Source: Ruminococcus sp. (lineage in GTDB: Bacteria; Bacillota; Clostridia; Oscillospirales; Ruminococcaceae). From it: a DNA stretch of 64,000 bases. Positions 1 through 9,683 of this stretch are shown here, piece by piece. Below the pieces are notes generated by a model. The model was not told where the DNA came from. It saw only the letters and a program-made list of their open reading frames with translations, and did not search any database. The stretch lies in contig JAFVFL010000036.1 of NCBI GenBank assembly GCA_017475555.1, positions 1 through 64,000 on the forward strand, in the 5' to 3' direction. Position 1 is the first letter of the stretch; each line of letters begins with the position of its first letter. The translations under genes and the position numbers were made by a program.

Positions 1-58
1 CGACGACCTTGATCTTGAACTCCGGTGTATAACTTTTTCTCGGTTTTCCTTTTGGCAT
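1..58 (-). CDS. IS3-type transposase OrfA, N-terminal fragment
   Basis: Translation from the ATG at 58 gives 19 residues beginning MPKGKPRKSYTPEFK. This is the typical start of the helix-turn-helix OrfA subunit (HTH_Tnp_IS3) that binds the element's inverted repeats. A ribosome binding site lies 8-14 bases upstream. The gene runs out of the window, so the OrfA/OrfB frameshift and the DDE domain cannot be seen. Confidence 0.6.
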   Translation of the reverse strand, partial: MPKGKPRKSYTPEFKIKVV

Positions 59-132
59 AAAAATGCACCCTTTCGTTAGACTTTGATTCGGTATATTTCT
101 ATTATACCACATTGTCTAACAAATGGGGAGCA
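1..132 (-). mobile_element. End of an IS3-family insertion sequence, cut by the window edge
   Basis: The minus strand holds a promoter-like A+T stretch, a ribosome binding site (AAAGGGTG) and the first codons of a transposase OrfA. The outer end probably lies near 125-132, where the minus strand begins with TG as IS3-type ends usually do. The rest of the element is outside the window, so neither its intactness nor a target duplication can be judged. Confidence 0.6.
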
Positions 133-171
133 TTTCATATTTTGAGTCCGGAGCTTTTTTCTGTCTGCCCG

Positions 172-981
172 TTATTGCTCATTCTCTCCGCCGTCCTCAG
201 CTCCGGTGTGCGTTCTCCGGTACTCCGTCGGCGTGCAGCCACGGTGCTGGCGGAACTGCCGCATAAAATACGAATCGCTGTCATAGCCGGACTGCTCCGC
301 AACATCAGCAATAGAAAGTGTCGGGTCGAGCAGAAGCTCCTCCGCACACAAAAGCCGGCTCTCGATAACGTCCTGACGGCAGCTTACCCCGAACTGTGCA
401 AGATACAGCCTGTGGAAATATGCCTTGCTTATACGCAGGTCACGGCATATGCTGTCGATATCCCAGTCTCCCGTCGGGTCAGCGTAAATATTCTCCCTCA
501 GCCTCCTCAGCTGTGCTCCCTTAGGCGTGTCAGGAGCGGCAGCCTCCTCGCTCCCCTCGCCGTAGATACTGACAAGAATAAGCCGCAGCGACAGCTCCAT
601 GAACTCCGTGTGATACCTCCCCTTCAGCCCGAAACGGGCTTTCATGCTGCGGAGGGTGTTGGAGATGAAAATGGGGTCGGGTATCCTCACAGGCTGCCCC
701 GGAACGGCATTCAGGGACGCAAGATACTGCCGGTCGGCTGATGCGGGGTGAAATGTGATGATATCGCAGACAAGCCCCCTGATACGCATTCCGTCTGACG
801 GGCGGAATGTCCTCTCCTGACCAGCCGTGAGGAGCAGTGCAGTATCCGCTCCTGCGGTCAGCTCACTGCCGCCATGCCGGACTGTGACAGGTGAGCGGAA
901 GATGTACAGCTCGCAGTCGTCTGCCCTTCCGTCAGCTGCACTGCTTTTCCGGCAGCCAAGCTCTATCCCGGTTATACGCAT
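172..981 (-). CDS. AraC-family transcriptional regulator
   Basis: The 269-residue protein has the AraC layout. The N-terminal half (about 1-150) is a probable cupin-type effector domain. The C-terminal 100 residues hold two helix-turn-helix motifs, the second with the family signature IADVAEQSGYDSDSYFMRQF followed by a PTEYR ending. It is a DNA-binding regulator, probably responding to a sugar or another small molecule. The neighbour on the plus strand is transcribed divergently, so it could be a target, but no operator was identified. The effector is unknown. Confidence 0.85.
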   Translation of the reverse strand: MRITGIELGCRKSSAADGRADDCELYIFRSPVTVRHGGSELTAGADTALLLTAGQERTFRPSDGMRIRGLVCDIITFHPASADRQYLASLNAVPGQPVRIPDPIFISNTLRSMKARFGLKGRYHTEFMELSLRLILVSIYGEGSEEAAAPDTPKGAQLRRLRENIYADPTGDWDIDSICRDLRISKAYFHRLYLAQFGVSCRQDVIESRLLCAEELLLDPTLSIADVAEQSGYDSDSYFMRQFRQHRGCTPTEYRRTHTGAEDGGENEQ

Positions 982-1100
982 ACGTTCAGCTCCTTTCCCT
1001 TCTATTATAGCATGATCTTTCTGAATTTACAATATCCCCCCGGCTCAGGGAAATAAGCCTTTGCTGAAAATTGATTTCCGTGCAAAAATGCCAAAGGGTC

Positions 1101-1129
1101 TTTACACACGGCGGCAACTGTGCTATAAT
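1101..1129 (+). promoter_or_regulatory. Promoter of the D,D-carboxypeptidase operon
   Basis: TTTACA (1101-1106) and TATAAT (1124-1129) are separated by 17 bp, a good housekeeping sigma-A match. It lies about 65 bp upstream of the start codon at 1195. Confidence 0.7.
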
Positions 1130-1194
1130 ATAAGGTACAAACAAAAACAAAAGCAAACAACACGATCACCCTATCCAGAGAAAAGGAGCAAAAA

Positions 1195-2295
1195 ATGACT
1201 AAAGGAGACAGAAGAAGAAACCGCAGAAGGTACAAGGTAAGATATGACCGCCTCGCAGTCCTGCTGCTTGCACTGCTTACAGTCGCTGTCATAGCCACCT
1301 CCTGCATGAAAGCAATGACCGGCAAGGATCCGCTCGACGACCTGCCCGGCACAAGCCCCGATATACCCGTATCCGAGCCGGAGACTACAGCTCCCCCGGA
1401 GGACGACAGCGACACCGAAGCCACCACTGCACCGGAGGAGGATACCACCAAAAGCCGTGACCCGTGGAGCGAGCCTGCCACCGAGCCGCCGTCGCTCTCA
1501 GAGCCTGAGCCTGTGACCGATTCCCCGTACAGTGCCGACTACAAGACCATAAGCTGCGACTACGACGATATCTTCACCGGCGACCTTGTGCTGGTCAATG
1601 CTGAGCATGAGTACCAGTTCATCGAGGGCGATACGGATATAGTCACGCTCTATGACCATAAAAATGACTATTTTGATGTGTGCGACAACGTCACAAAGGC
1701 GGATTCTGCCGTTGCTGACCAGCTTTGCAGCATGATGGAGGCGTTCACAAAGGCGGCAGGGCGTGAAAAGTCCGATATATGGATATTTGACGGCTACCGC
1801 ACATATAATGAGCAGATATCCCGGAGAAGCGACGGAAAGTCACGCTTTGAAGCCGGATATACCGATTATCATACCGGACGGACTATTGATATGCTCGTCA
1901 TGAACGAGGACGCTACGACGTATTATTTCAGCCCTGAGGGAGATTATGAATGGTTTAAGGAAAATGCCGCAAAATACGGCTTTATCGTGCGTTTCCCGGC
2001 GGACAAGTCCGACTTTACCGGTGAAAGACCGAGGAGCTATACATACCGGTATGTGGGTGCTCCCCACGCTCAGTATATCGCTGAGAACGGGCTGTGCCTT
2101 GAGGAGTATATCGACGAGCTGAGGGGACACACTATAGACGACCAGCTGAAAATACACACAGACAGCGGAGACTACAGGGTGTACTTTTTGCCTGAGCCGG
2201 AATCGGGCGACCCGGCTGTGCTCGTGCCGAGGACGGAGAGCTATACAGTCTCCGGCAACAACGTTGACGGATTCATCGTCACTGTTGAGGAATAA
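1195..2295 (+). CDS. D-alanyl-D-alanine carboxypeptidase, VanY/M15B type, membrane anchored
   Basis: A basic N-terminus is followed by one membrane segment (about 20-38), a long Pro/Thr/Glu-rich linker (about 50-115) and a C-terminal peptidase domain. The zinc site of the VanY family is visible: H226 and D232 in YTDYHTGRTID, and H291 in APHAQYI. The enzyme should remove the terminal D-Ala from peptidoglycan stem peptides outside the membrane. No vanA/H/X-type resistance genes are adjacent, so a housekeeping wall-maturation role is more likely than glycopeptide resistance. The ATG at 1195 follows AAAAGGAGC. Confidence 0.85.
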   Translation: MTKGDRRRNRRRYKVRYDRLAVLLLALLTVAVIATSCMKAMTGKDPLDDLPGTSPDIPVSEPETTAPPEDDSDTEATTAPEEDTTKSRDPWSEPATEPPSLSEPEPVTDSPYSADYKTISCDYDDIFTGDLVLVNAEHEYQFIEGDTDIVTLYDHKNDYFDVCDNVTKADSAVADQLCSMMEAFTKAAGREKSDIWIFDGYRTYNEQISRRSDGKSRFEAGYTDYHTGRTIDMLVMNEDATTYYFSPEGDYEWFKENAAKYGFIVRFPADKSDFTGERPRSYTYRYVGAPHAQYIAENGLCLEEYIDELRGHTIDDQLKIHTDSGDYRVYFLPEPESGDPAVLVPRTESYTVSGNNVDGFIVTVEE

Positions 2296-2354
2296 TAGCG
2301 GGCAGACACCCCGGAAAAGCCTTGCAAAAGAAAGATAAATTTAAAGGAGACAAC

Positions 2355-4025
2355 GTGAAAAGCGTAATAAAACCGCCGCTTTCCGCCGGAATAGCAATAT
2401 GTGCCCTGCTGTCAGCAGTCTCCTGCGGCAGCACGGACAGGGGAAGCGGGCTAAATCATATGTATGACGCAGCTCTCTGCGGCAACCCCGGCAGCCTTGA
2501 CCCGCAGTATGCGTCTGATGAGGCTGCCGCTGAGGTCATAAGGAACCTCTACAGGGGACTTACCGAGCGTGACAGCTCCGGGAGTATCGTGTACGCCGGA
2601 GCGGAGAGCTGCAATATTTCCGGGGACGGGACTGTCTACACGTTCACGCTCCGGGAGGATAATTACTGGTTCTTTGACGAAAATAATGACGATATCATCG
2701 GCGAGGACGAGTGCTTTCCGGTGACAGCTGACGATTATGTATTCGCACTGCAAAGAGTCCTCGACCCGGCTATGCAGTCGCCGTATGCGGAGGAGTTTTC
2801 AGGGATAAAGGGTGCAAAAGACCCTGAGACCGGTGCGATATCGGCTGAAAATGCACAGCTGTACGCCGTTGACAGCAAGACCCTCGTCGTAGTCCTCGAA
2901 GAGCCTGATGCGGAATTTCTCGCAAGAATGGCAAGCCCGGCAGCGTACCCGTGCAACAGGGAGTTTTTCCTCTCGACAAAGGGCAGGTACGGACTTGATG
3001 ACCGCTCCGTGATGTCTAACGGAGCTTTTTATGTCCGGCAATGGTTCTACGACCCATACGGAGTGAACAATATCCTCTACATGAAGCGTAACGAGAAAAA
3101 CCGCACTGAGGAATATGAGATATGTCCTGCCTACCTGAGCTACTCCATAGAGGAGGACAGTGCAGCCGTGATGAAGCGGCTCAAGGACAAGGAGACGGAG
3201 TGCCTTTCGACCTACGACAGAACTCCGTACAGCGTGAGGAAGTACACCATATCCGCCGAGGCTCCGGTAACTCTCGGACTTATCTTCAACCATGAGAACA
3301 CCCTCTGGTCATCACCGTCAATGAGGAACGCCCTTGCACGCTCTATCGACCGGGCTGCTGTAGACAGGGAGCTTTCTGAGGACGGGAACACCGATATCTC
3401 CACGGCAAGCGGACTTATCCCCCCGGCGGTGACACTGCTCGGACGGAGCTACAGAGAGCTTTCGTCCGACAGGCAGTTCGATATGTACGACCCGGATTCG
3501 GCGGCAAAAAGCGTTTCGGATACAAAGAGTGCCTCCGGGATAAGCTCCTTTGAAGCCGTGAGGATACTCGTCAGCTCAGAGGCTCAGTGCTCGTCCTACC
3601 TGCACAGGCTCTCGCAGCGGTGGCAGGACGTTTTCGGCGTATATATCGGCATTGACGAGGTGACGCCGGAGGAATTTGAGGAGAGGATAGAGAGCGGCGA
3701 GTACAGCATTGCTCTGTACCCCCTTATCTGCGGCGCGGGGAGCACCGGCACAGGCGAGGCGTATTTCCGGCAGCTCGAAACGGAGCCGTGCCTGAAATAC
3801 TGCACGGGCGGACTGACCCTCACCCCGGAGCTGAGGAAATGCTCTTCGGCGGAGGAGCTTGTCGAAAAATATACTGCGGCGGAGAAGATCGTCCTTGAAA
3901 CACAGGAATTTATCCCGCTTTTCTATAAAAACCGCTATCTCATCATGGATAACGACAACGAGGGGATAGGCTTTGATCCCTTCACCGGAGCGGCAGACTA
4001 CAGGCTTGCTCTCAATTTCAGTTAA
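2355..4025 (+). CDS. Peptide/nickel-type ABC transporter substrate-binding lipoprotein (SBP family 5)
   Basis: The preferred start is the GTG at 2355, 5 bases after AAAGGAGA. It gives 556 residues with a signal peptide ending in the lipobox LSAVSC, so the protein should be an anchored extracellular lipoprotein. The body has SBP_bac_5 features: an early GSLDPQYASDEAAAEVIRNL segment and, near residue 330, MRNALARSIDR. Such proteins bind oligopeptides or similar solutes. No permease or ATPase genes are adjacent, so it is an orphan binding protein. An upstream in-frame TTG at 2322 is less likely because it lacks a ribosome binding site. Confidence 0.8.
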   Translation: MKSVIKPPLSAGIAICALLSAVSCGSTDRGSGLNHMYDAALCGNPGSLDPQYASDEAAAEVIRNLYRGLTERDSSGSIVYAGAESCNISGDGTVYTFTLREDNYWFFDENNDDIIGEDECFPVTADDYVFALQRVLDPAMQSPYAEEFSGIKGAKDPETGAISAENAQLYAVDSKTLVVVLEEPDAEFLARMASPAAYPCNREFFLSTKGRYGLDDRSVMSNGAFYVRQWFYDPYGVNNILYMKRNEKNRTEEYEICPAYLSYSIEEDSAAVMKRLKDKETECLSTYDRTPYSVRKYTISAEAPVTLGLIFNHENTLWSSPSMRNALARSIDRAAVDRELSEDGNTDISTASGLIPPAVTLLGRSYRELSSDRQFDMYDPDSAAKSVSDTKSASGISSFEAVRILVSSEAQCSSYLHRLSQRWQDVFGVYIGIDEVTPEEFEERIESGEYSIALYPLICGAGSTGTGEAYFRQLETEPCLKYCTGGLTLTPELRKCSSAEELVEKYTAAEKIVLETQEFIPLFYKNRYLIMDNDNEGIGFDPFTGAADYRLALNFS

Positions 4026-4040
4026 ACGGAGCTGATAACA

Positions 4041-5858
4041 ATGGATATTTACGGATTTTACAAGGGAGAAGCCTTTGACGCATATGACTTTCTCGGAGCA
4101 CATCTCACTGAGGGCGGCACGGTGTTCCGCACCTATGCCCCGGCTGCCTCTAAGGTCTCCGTCGTGGGGGACTTCAGCGGCTGGGAGGATATCCCTATGG
4201 ACTGCACGATAGACGGGAAATTCTACGAGATAACTGTCCCGGAGGCAATGCCCGGTATGCGGTACAAGTACCGGATATACGACCGGAAGGGCGTTTTTAT
4301 AGACCACTGTGACCCATACGGCTTCGGTATGGAGCTGCGTCCCGGCACCTGCTCGGTGATACGGGATATAACAGGCTACAGCTTCACGGATAAGGAGTGG
4401 CTGGACAGCCGCAGCGACGGCAGAGACAGACCGATGAACATATATGAGCTGCACCTCGGCTCGTGGAAAAGAGTATCCGATGAGGACGAGGAGGGCTGGT
4501 ATACCTACAGCGAGCTTGCGGATATGCTGCCGGAGTACCTCGCAGAAAACGGCTACAACTACGCCGAGATAATGCCGCTCAATGAGCACCCGGCTGACGA
4601 GAGCTGGGGCTATCAGAGCACCGGCTTCTTCGCACCGACCGCACGCTATGGCACTCCTGAGCAGCTCATGGAGCTTATCGACAAATGCCACGCAAAGGGT
4701 ATCGGCGTTATAATGGATTTCGTGCCGGTGCATTTCGCTGTTGACCACTACGGTCTTACGGAGTACGACGGCACAAAGCTCTATGAATTTGAGGACGATG
4801 ACGCAGGATATAACGAATGGGGCAGCCGCAACTTTATCCACTCAAAGGGCGAGGTACGCTCGTTTTTGCAGTCTGCGGCGAATTACTGGCTGAGCGTGTA
4901 CCACATAGACGGGCTGAGAATGGACGCTGTACGCAATCTTATCTACTGGAACGGACGGGAATACCTCGGCGAGAACAAATATGCGATACAGTTCCTCAAG
5001 GATATGAACAGCGGACTCAAGCTCCGCCACCCTACCGCAATACTCGCCGCTGAGGACTCCTCCGCCCACCCGAAGGTAGCTGCACCGGTATTCGACGGCG
5101 GACTTGGCTTTGACTATAAATGGGACTTGGGCTGGATGCACGATACCCTTGAATACTTCCAGAGTGCCCCCATGTACCGCACAAGGGATTACCACAAGCT
5201 TACGTTCTCCATGCTCTATTTCTACAACGAACGCTACATACTGCCCCTCTCGCACGATGAGAACGTCCACGGCAAGGCGACTGTCGTGCAGAAGATGAAC
5301 GGACAGTATGATGATAAATTCCCGCAGGCAAGGGCATTATATATGTACATGATAGCCCACCCCGGAAAGAAGCTCAATTTCATGGGCAGCGAGATAGGTC
5401 AGCTCAGGGAATGGGACGAGAAGCGTCAGCAGGACTGGGATATGCTCAGATTCCCTATGCACGATTCGTTCAGGGAGTATATCAGAAAGCTCAACCATAT
5501 CTACCTGAAATATACCGCTCTTCACTACGACTACGACCCGACAAACTTCATGTGGGAGGATTGCAGGTCGGCTGACAGGTGCGTGTATGCGATACGCCGG
5601 AAGAGTGCTGACGGGGATATACTCGCTGTGCTGAACTTCTCCGACTGGTATCAGTACGATTACAGCGTGAACATAGGCGGCGACTGGACGGCAAAGCTCC
5701 TGCTCGACTCGGATAACCAGATATACAGCGGCTCTACGCCCGACGGAGAGACGGATTTCTCTGAGCATGAGGGCACTTTATATATGAGCATACCGCCGTT
5801 CAGCGGAAGAATGTTCCTGCTTGAAAGAAAAACTGAGGAGAACAGCGATGAGACGTGA
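4041..5858 (+). CDS. glgB: 1,4-alpha-glucan branching enzyme
   Basis: The 605-residue protein has an N-terminal CBM48 domain (about 15-110) and a GH13 catalytic barrel. The catalytic triad is D295 in DGLRMDAV, E338 in AAEDSS, and D406 in LSHDENVHG. It transfers alpha-1,4 chains to alpha-1,6 positions during glycogen synthesis. It is slightly shorter than E. coli GlgB because it lacks the extra N-terminal domain. No other glycogen genes flank it. It starts 15 bases after the preceding lipoprotein gene, so the two are probably cotranscribed. Confidence 0.93.
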   Translation: MDIYGFYKGEAFDAYDFLGAHLTEGGTVFRTYAPAASKVSVVGDFSGWEDIPMDCTIDGKFYEITVPEAMPGMRYKYRIYDRKGVFIDHCDPYGFGMELRPGTCSVIRDITGYSFTDKEWLDSRSDGRDRPMNIYELHLGSWKRVSDEDEEGWYTYSELADMLPEYLAENGYNYAEIMPLNEHPADESWGYQSTGFFAPTARYGTPEQLMELIDKCHAKGIGVIMDFVPVHFAVDHYGLTEYDGTKLYEFEDDDAGYNEWGSRNFIHSKGEVRSFLQSAANYWLSVYHIDGLRMDAVRNLIYWNGREYLGENKYAIQFLKDMNSGLKLRHPTAILAAEDSSAHPKVAAPVFDGGLGFDYKWDLGWMHDTLEYFQSAPMYRTRDYHKLTFSMLYFYNERYILPLSHDENVHGKATVVQKMNGQYDDKFPQARALYMYMIAHPGKKLNFMGSEIGQLREWDEKRQQDWDMLRFPMHDSFREYIRKLNHIYLKYTALHYDYDPTNFMWEDCRSADRCVYAIRRKSADGDILAVLNFSDWYQYDYSVNIGGDWTAKLLLDSDNQIYSGSTPDGETDFSEHEGTLYMSIPPFSGRMFLLERKTEENSDET

Positions 5859-6690
5859 CCCGGAGCTTGAGGAGAAGCCCCGCAGAGGACATTACGCCGT
5901 CTGTTCCGCAAGAAAGGCTGAGATAGAAAAATACTGCACAAGAACGTTCATTTACACCGCTGCTATGTGCTTTGTGATGATACTGTTCACCTTTGCAGGC
6001 ACTGTTTTTCCCATAATATCCTTTATCCCGTCGCTTATCGGCGAAAGGACGACAGTCGCTGCGATATTCACTCAGTCCGCTGAGCTTATCGCACTTACTG
6101 TTCTTTCGGCACTCTGCTGCACAAAGCGTAAGGTATTCGGCATAATAATGCTGATCGTCTACGCTCTGCTTGCCATTGTCAGCGTTTTCAGCGGAGAGAT
6201 GCCGGGGGTGTTCCTTTCCTTTGTCACCGGAATTATCGGCGTTATCATGACATGGCGGTTTCCGGGATACTACCGGGACTACTATCAGCTCATGGAGACT
6301 GAGGGCTGGCCGCATTTCAGCGAATGGTACTCTGAATCGCTCGAAAAGCCGGACTACAGCTACGACAGATACCGTGATATCGCAAGGGAGAGGGCTGCGG
6401 CGGAAAAGCGTGCAGCTGCGGAGAAGCGAAGGGCTTCATACGGCGGTGTTCCGGAGGCTGCGGCAAAAACGGCTGCGGCACTGACACGGCATACACCTGA
6501 CAAGCCTGTTTCCGGCTCAGCGGCGGCAATGGCGGCGGAGATAATGCGTGCAGCGTCTGTCTCTGCGAGTGCGAGGGCATATACGCCCCGGACTGCGGCT
6601 TCACCGGATATGCCGGGACTTGGTGCGGAGACACTTCTCCTGCCCGAATCGAACGAGCTTGCACCGGAGAGGGAATTTGAGCCGAGATAA
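5848..6690 (+). CDS. Membrane protein of unknown function with Ala-rich tail
   Basis: Translation probably starts at the ATG at 5848, after GAGGAG and overlapping the end of glgB by 11 bases, which suggests coupling. The 280-residue product has four hydrophobic segments between about residues 30 and 140. A charged, very Ala-rich C-terminal half (RERAAAEKRAAAEKRRA and similar) is probably cytoplasmic helix or disordered. I do not recognise a family. An upstream in-frame TTG at 5821 would add nine residues but has no ribosome binding site. Confidence 0.65.
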   Translation: MRRDPELEEKPRRGHYAVCSARKAEIEKYCTRTFIYTAAMCFVMILFTFAGTVFPIISFIPSLIGERTTVAAIFTQSAELIALTVLSALCCTKRKVFGIIMLIVYALLAIVSVFSGEMPGVFLSFVTGIIGVIMTWRFPGYYRDYYQLMETEGWPHFSEWYSESLEKPDYSYDRYRDIARERAAAEKRAAAEKRRASYGGVPEAAAKTAAALTRHTPDKPVSGSAAAMAAEIMRAASVSASARAYTPRTAASPDMPGLGAETLLLPESNELAPEREFEPR

Positions 6691-6741
6691 CGCATAATGC
6701 GGCGGCGAATCAAAATCAGTTCAAGCCGATGACATTTTGCG

Positions 6742-6823
6742 GTCTTGACAGAGTTATACGAAGCTGAAAGTTTTAGGAAAGGGGTCTGGGGGAGAACCCT
6801 TTTTCAAAAGGGTTTCCCCCAGA
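6742..6823 (+). repeat. Dispersed hairpin repeat, family 2, copy 1
   Basis: This copy runs from GGTCTTGACAGAGTTATACG through GCTGAAAGTTTTAGGAAAGG to the hairpin CCCTTTTTCAAAAGGG. It ends only 12 bases before the yifB start codon, so the hairpin could affect yifB translation or transcription. Related copies lie at 31241-31300, 31378-31430 and 39861-39942. Confidence 0.75.
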
Positions 6824-6834
6824 AAGGTGAGACT

Positions 6835-8373
6835 ATGTTTGCAAAAATAGCAAGTCTGGGACTGTTCGGACTGAATGCGTTCCCGGTCGATGTGGAGATA
6901 GACATAAGCCGGGGACAGCCGATGTTCGACATAGTAGGGCTGCCGGACGCTGTTGTGCGTGAGAGCCGTGAGCGGATACGTGCGGCTCTGAGGGCGTGCA
7001 GCATTAAATTCCCGGTGGCGGCTGTTATGGTCAACCTTGCTCCGGCTGGCACCAGAAAAAGCGGCTCGGTGCATGATATGGCGATATTTGTCGCTATACT
7101 CCGTGCAATGCAGCTCATAGGAGACTGCACCGACGGATGTGCGTTCATTGGCGAGGTGTCCCTGAACGGCGATATCCGCAGCATAAACGGTGTCCTCCCT
7201 ATGGTCATGCTTGCAAGGGAGCGCGGTCTTAAAGCAGTATTCGTGCCGGAGGGCAACGCTCACGAGGCTGCGTTCCTTGAAGGAATGGAGATATACAGCG
7301 TCAGGACTGTGCAGCAGCTCATACAGCACCTCACCGGCGAAAAGAGGATAGCTCCGTGCGAAAGATACATACCTCCGGAGACTGCATATACGGATAAGCT
7401 CGATTTTTCGGAGGTCAGGGGGCAGCAGAGCGCCAAAAAAGCCCTTGAGATAGCTGCGGCAGGCGGTCACAATGCCCTGCTCATAGGCTCTCCCGGAAGC
7501 GGAAAGAGTATGCTCTCAAAGCGTGTCCCGTCCATACTTCCGCCGCTCACCTTTGAGGAATCGCTCGAAACCACGAATATCCACTCCATTTCCGGGCGTA
7601 TATCCTCCGACAGCCCGATAGTCACGACCCGTCCGTTCCGTTCGCCGCACCATACTGTCTCGGCAGCAGGTCTTATCGGCGGAGGGTCGATACCTGAGCC
7701 GGGCGAGGTGTCGCTCGCACACAACGGGGTGCTGTTTCTGGACGAGCTTGCGGAGTTCGACCGCAGGACGCTGGAGATACTCCGTCAGCCGCTTGAGGAC
7801 AGAAAGGTGACTATAGCCCGTGCAGCCGGGAGCGTGACGTACCCGTGTACGATAATGCTGCTTGCAGCGATGAATCCATGCCCGTGCGGATATTACGGAC
7901 ACCCTAAGAGAAAATGTATCTGCGGACAGAAAAAGGTCGCTGCGTATCTATCGAAGATATCCGGGCCGCTGCTCGACCGCTTTGACCTGCATATCGAAGC
8001 CGCACCGGTCGAATATGAAGACCTCTCCTCAAGGGCGAACGAGGAATCCTCTGCAGAGATACGCAAAAGGGTAATCGCTGCGAGGGAGATACAGGCGGAA
8101 CGCTTCAGGGGTACAAAGATAACCTGCAACGCACTCATAACTCCGGACAGGCTGGGAGAGTTCTGTCCGCTTGACGACAAGGCAGAGACAGTAATGAAGA
8201 ATATCTTTGAAAAGCTCGGACTGAGTGCAAGGGCATACGACAGGATTCTTAAAGTTTCACGCACTATCGCAGACCTGGACGGCTGTGAGGTGATCCAGCG
8301 GCAGCACATCGCAGAGGCTGCCCAGTACCGCAGTCTTGACCGGAAATACTGGTCTGAGAACGGTGCGACATGA
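6835..8373 (+). CDS. yifB: YifB/ComM-family Mg-chelatase-like AAA+ ATPase
   Basis: The 512-residue protein has the family architecture: an N-terminal Lon-protease-like fold (about 1-170), an AAA+ domain with Walker A GSPGSGKS (218-225) and Walker B LFLDELAEF, and a C-terminal Mg_chelatase_C domain. A Cys cluster, CPCGYYGHPKRKCICG, lies in the family's usual place. ComM is a DNA branch-migration helicase in natural transformation in Gammaproteobacteria; its role in Firmicutes is uncertain. The ATG at 6835 follows AAAGGTGAG. The 30 codons upstream in the same frame come from a repeat and are rejected. Confidence 0.9.
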   Translation: MFAKIASLGLFGLNAFPVDVEIDISRGQPMFDIVGLPDAVVRESRERIRAALRACSIKFPVAAVMVNLAPAGTRKSGSVHDMAIFVAILRAMQLIGDCTDGCAFIGEVSLNGDIRSINGVLPMVMLARERGLKAVFVPEGNAHEAAFLEGMEIYSVRTVQQLIQHLTGEKRIAPCERYIPPETAYTDKLDFSEVRGQQSAKKALEIAAAGGHNALLIGSPGSGKSMLSKRVPSILPPLTFEESLETTNIHSISGRISSDSPIVTTRPFRSPHHTVSAAGLIGGGSIPEPGEVSLAHNGVLFLDELAEFDRRTLEILRQPLEDRKVTIARAAGSVTYPCTIMLLAAMNPCPCGYYGHPKRKCICGQKKVAAYLSKISGPLLDRFDLHIEAAPVEYEDLSSRANEESSAEIRKRVIAAREIQAERFRGTKITCNALITPDRLGEFCPLDDKAETVMKNIFEKLGLSARAYDRILKVSRTIADLDGCEVIQRQHIAEAAQYRSLDRKYWSENGAT

Positions 8374-8435
8374 GCTGCAAACAATATGCTTTCCCGCAAG
8401 CGTGCGGAGAAGTCTGACGACCAGAAGGATAAGAT

Positions 8436-9593
8436 ATGAGTTCAGTATTCAAAAAATTACCCTCCGAGCGGCACAGCCTTGACATAGGGCTTCTTGCAGC
8501 CGTTTCTATATGTGCCGGGCTCGGAACGCTTCTTATATATTCGATAGTCCGCAGCGGCATAAGCGAGAGCGAGGGCGTTGATGCGGGCTACTGGCAGACA
8601 CAGCTTTTCTCGGCTCTGCTCGGATTTGCCGCCGCTGTGCTTATCTCCTTTATCGACTACCGCAAGCTCTCAAAGCTGTGGTTCATCTACGTCCCGGCTG
8701 CACTTGCCCTCGTCGGGCTTACCTTTACCTCGCTGGCGTATCAGAGAGGCGGTGCGGACGATCAGGCGTGGATACAGATAGGCTCGTTCAGTATGCAGCC
8801 GTCTGAGATCATGAAGCTTGCGTTCATACTCTCGTTCAGCTATCATCTCTCTAAGGACGAGGAGGATATGAACAAGCCGCTGCATATGCTGCTGCTGATG
8901 ATACACGGCGGGATACCTATAGCGATAGTCGGCATTCAGGGTGACTACGGAACGGCGATAATCTTTGCGGCGATATTTGCATTCATGCTCGTTTCGTCGC
9001 ATATTTCGTGGAAATATCTCCTTGCGGCTCCCATAGCGGCTGCCGGAGTTGTCGCAGCGATGTGGAGCTTTGCCCTGAGCGACTACCACAAAAAGAGGTT
9101 CCTCGTCCTTTTCGACCCGGGAAGTGACCCGGAGGGAATAGAATATCAGCAGGATCTAGGGCTTTCCGCACTCAAAGCCGGAGGGATATTCGGCAAGGGG
9201 CTTTTTGCGGGTCAGGACGAGTATGTATACGTCCCGGAGCAGCACAACGACTTCATTTTTGCCTATATAGGGCAGGTTTTCGGGTTCATCGGCTCTGTCG
9301 GGGTGATAATACTGCTGGCGTATATATGCCTTAAGATCTTTGCCGACAGCCGGATAACACGGGACAGGCAGGGCAAATTCATCTGCATGGGAGCTTTCGG
9401 GCTTATTTTTACTCACTGTGTCATGAATATCGGCATGGTGCTGAAGGCTGCACCGGTAATAGGTGTACCGCTGCCGTTTTTCAGTGCCGGCGGCACGGCG
9501 ATGGTGAGTATGTATGCTGTTATCGGGCTTGTGCTGAGCACCTACAGCCACCGTGCGGTGATATATCATGTATTTTATGAGGAAAAGGATTAA
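8436..9593 (+). CDS. rodA: Peptidoglycan polymerase of the SEDS family, RodA-like
   Basis: The 385-residue protein has about ten membrane segments. It carries SEDS motifs such as WIQIGSFSMQPSEIMKLAFI, GDYGTAIIF and, near the C-terminus, GVPLPFFSAGGTAM. It polymerises lipid II into glycan strands with a class B penicillin-binding protein. RodA fits because there is no dcw cluster or spoVE context, but FtsW and SpoVE are close relatives. It lies 62 bases after yifB. A weak terminator-like stem (9616-9622 with 9645-9651, then TTTT) follows it. Confidence 0.85.
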   Translation: MSSVFKKLPSERHSLDIGLLAAVSICAGLGTLLIYSIVRSGISESEGVDAGYWQTQLFSALLGFAAAVLISFIDYRKLSKLWFIYVPAALALVGLTFTSLAYQRGGADDQAWIQIGSFSMQPSEIMKLAFILSFSYHLSKDEEDMNKPLHMLLLMIHGGIPIAIVGIQGDYGTAIIFAAIFAFMLVSSHISWKYLLAAPIAAAGVVAAMWSFALSDYHKKRFLVLFDPGSDPEGIEYQQDLGLSALKAGGIFGKGLFAGQDEYVYVPEQHNDFIFAYIGQVFGFIGSVGVIILLAYICLKIFADSRITRDRQGKFICMGAFGLIFTHCVMNIGMVLKAAPVIGVPLPFFSAGGTAMVSMYAVIGLVLSTYSHRAVIYHVFYEEKD

Positions 9594-9683
9594 AATGCTT
9601 TATTTTTTCTTGTAGAATGAACGTGCATGGGCTGGTGTTGTGTTGTTCATTTTTCGGCTATATAATAAATCAGGCGGTCGGCT

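Noticed and set aside
1195..2295. Glycopeptide resistance gene vanY
   Set aside because: The enzyme family matches, but no other van genes or VanRS-type regulator is nearby, so a housekeeping carboxypeptidase is more likely.
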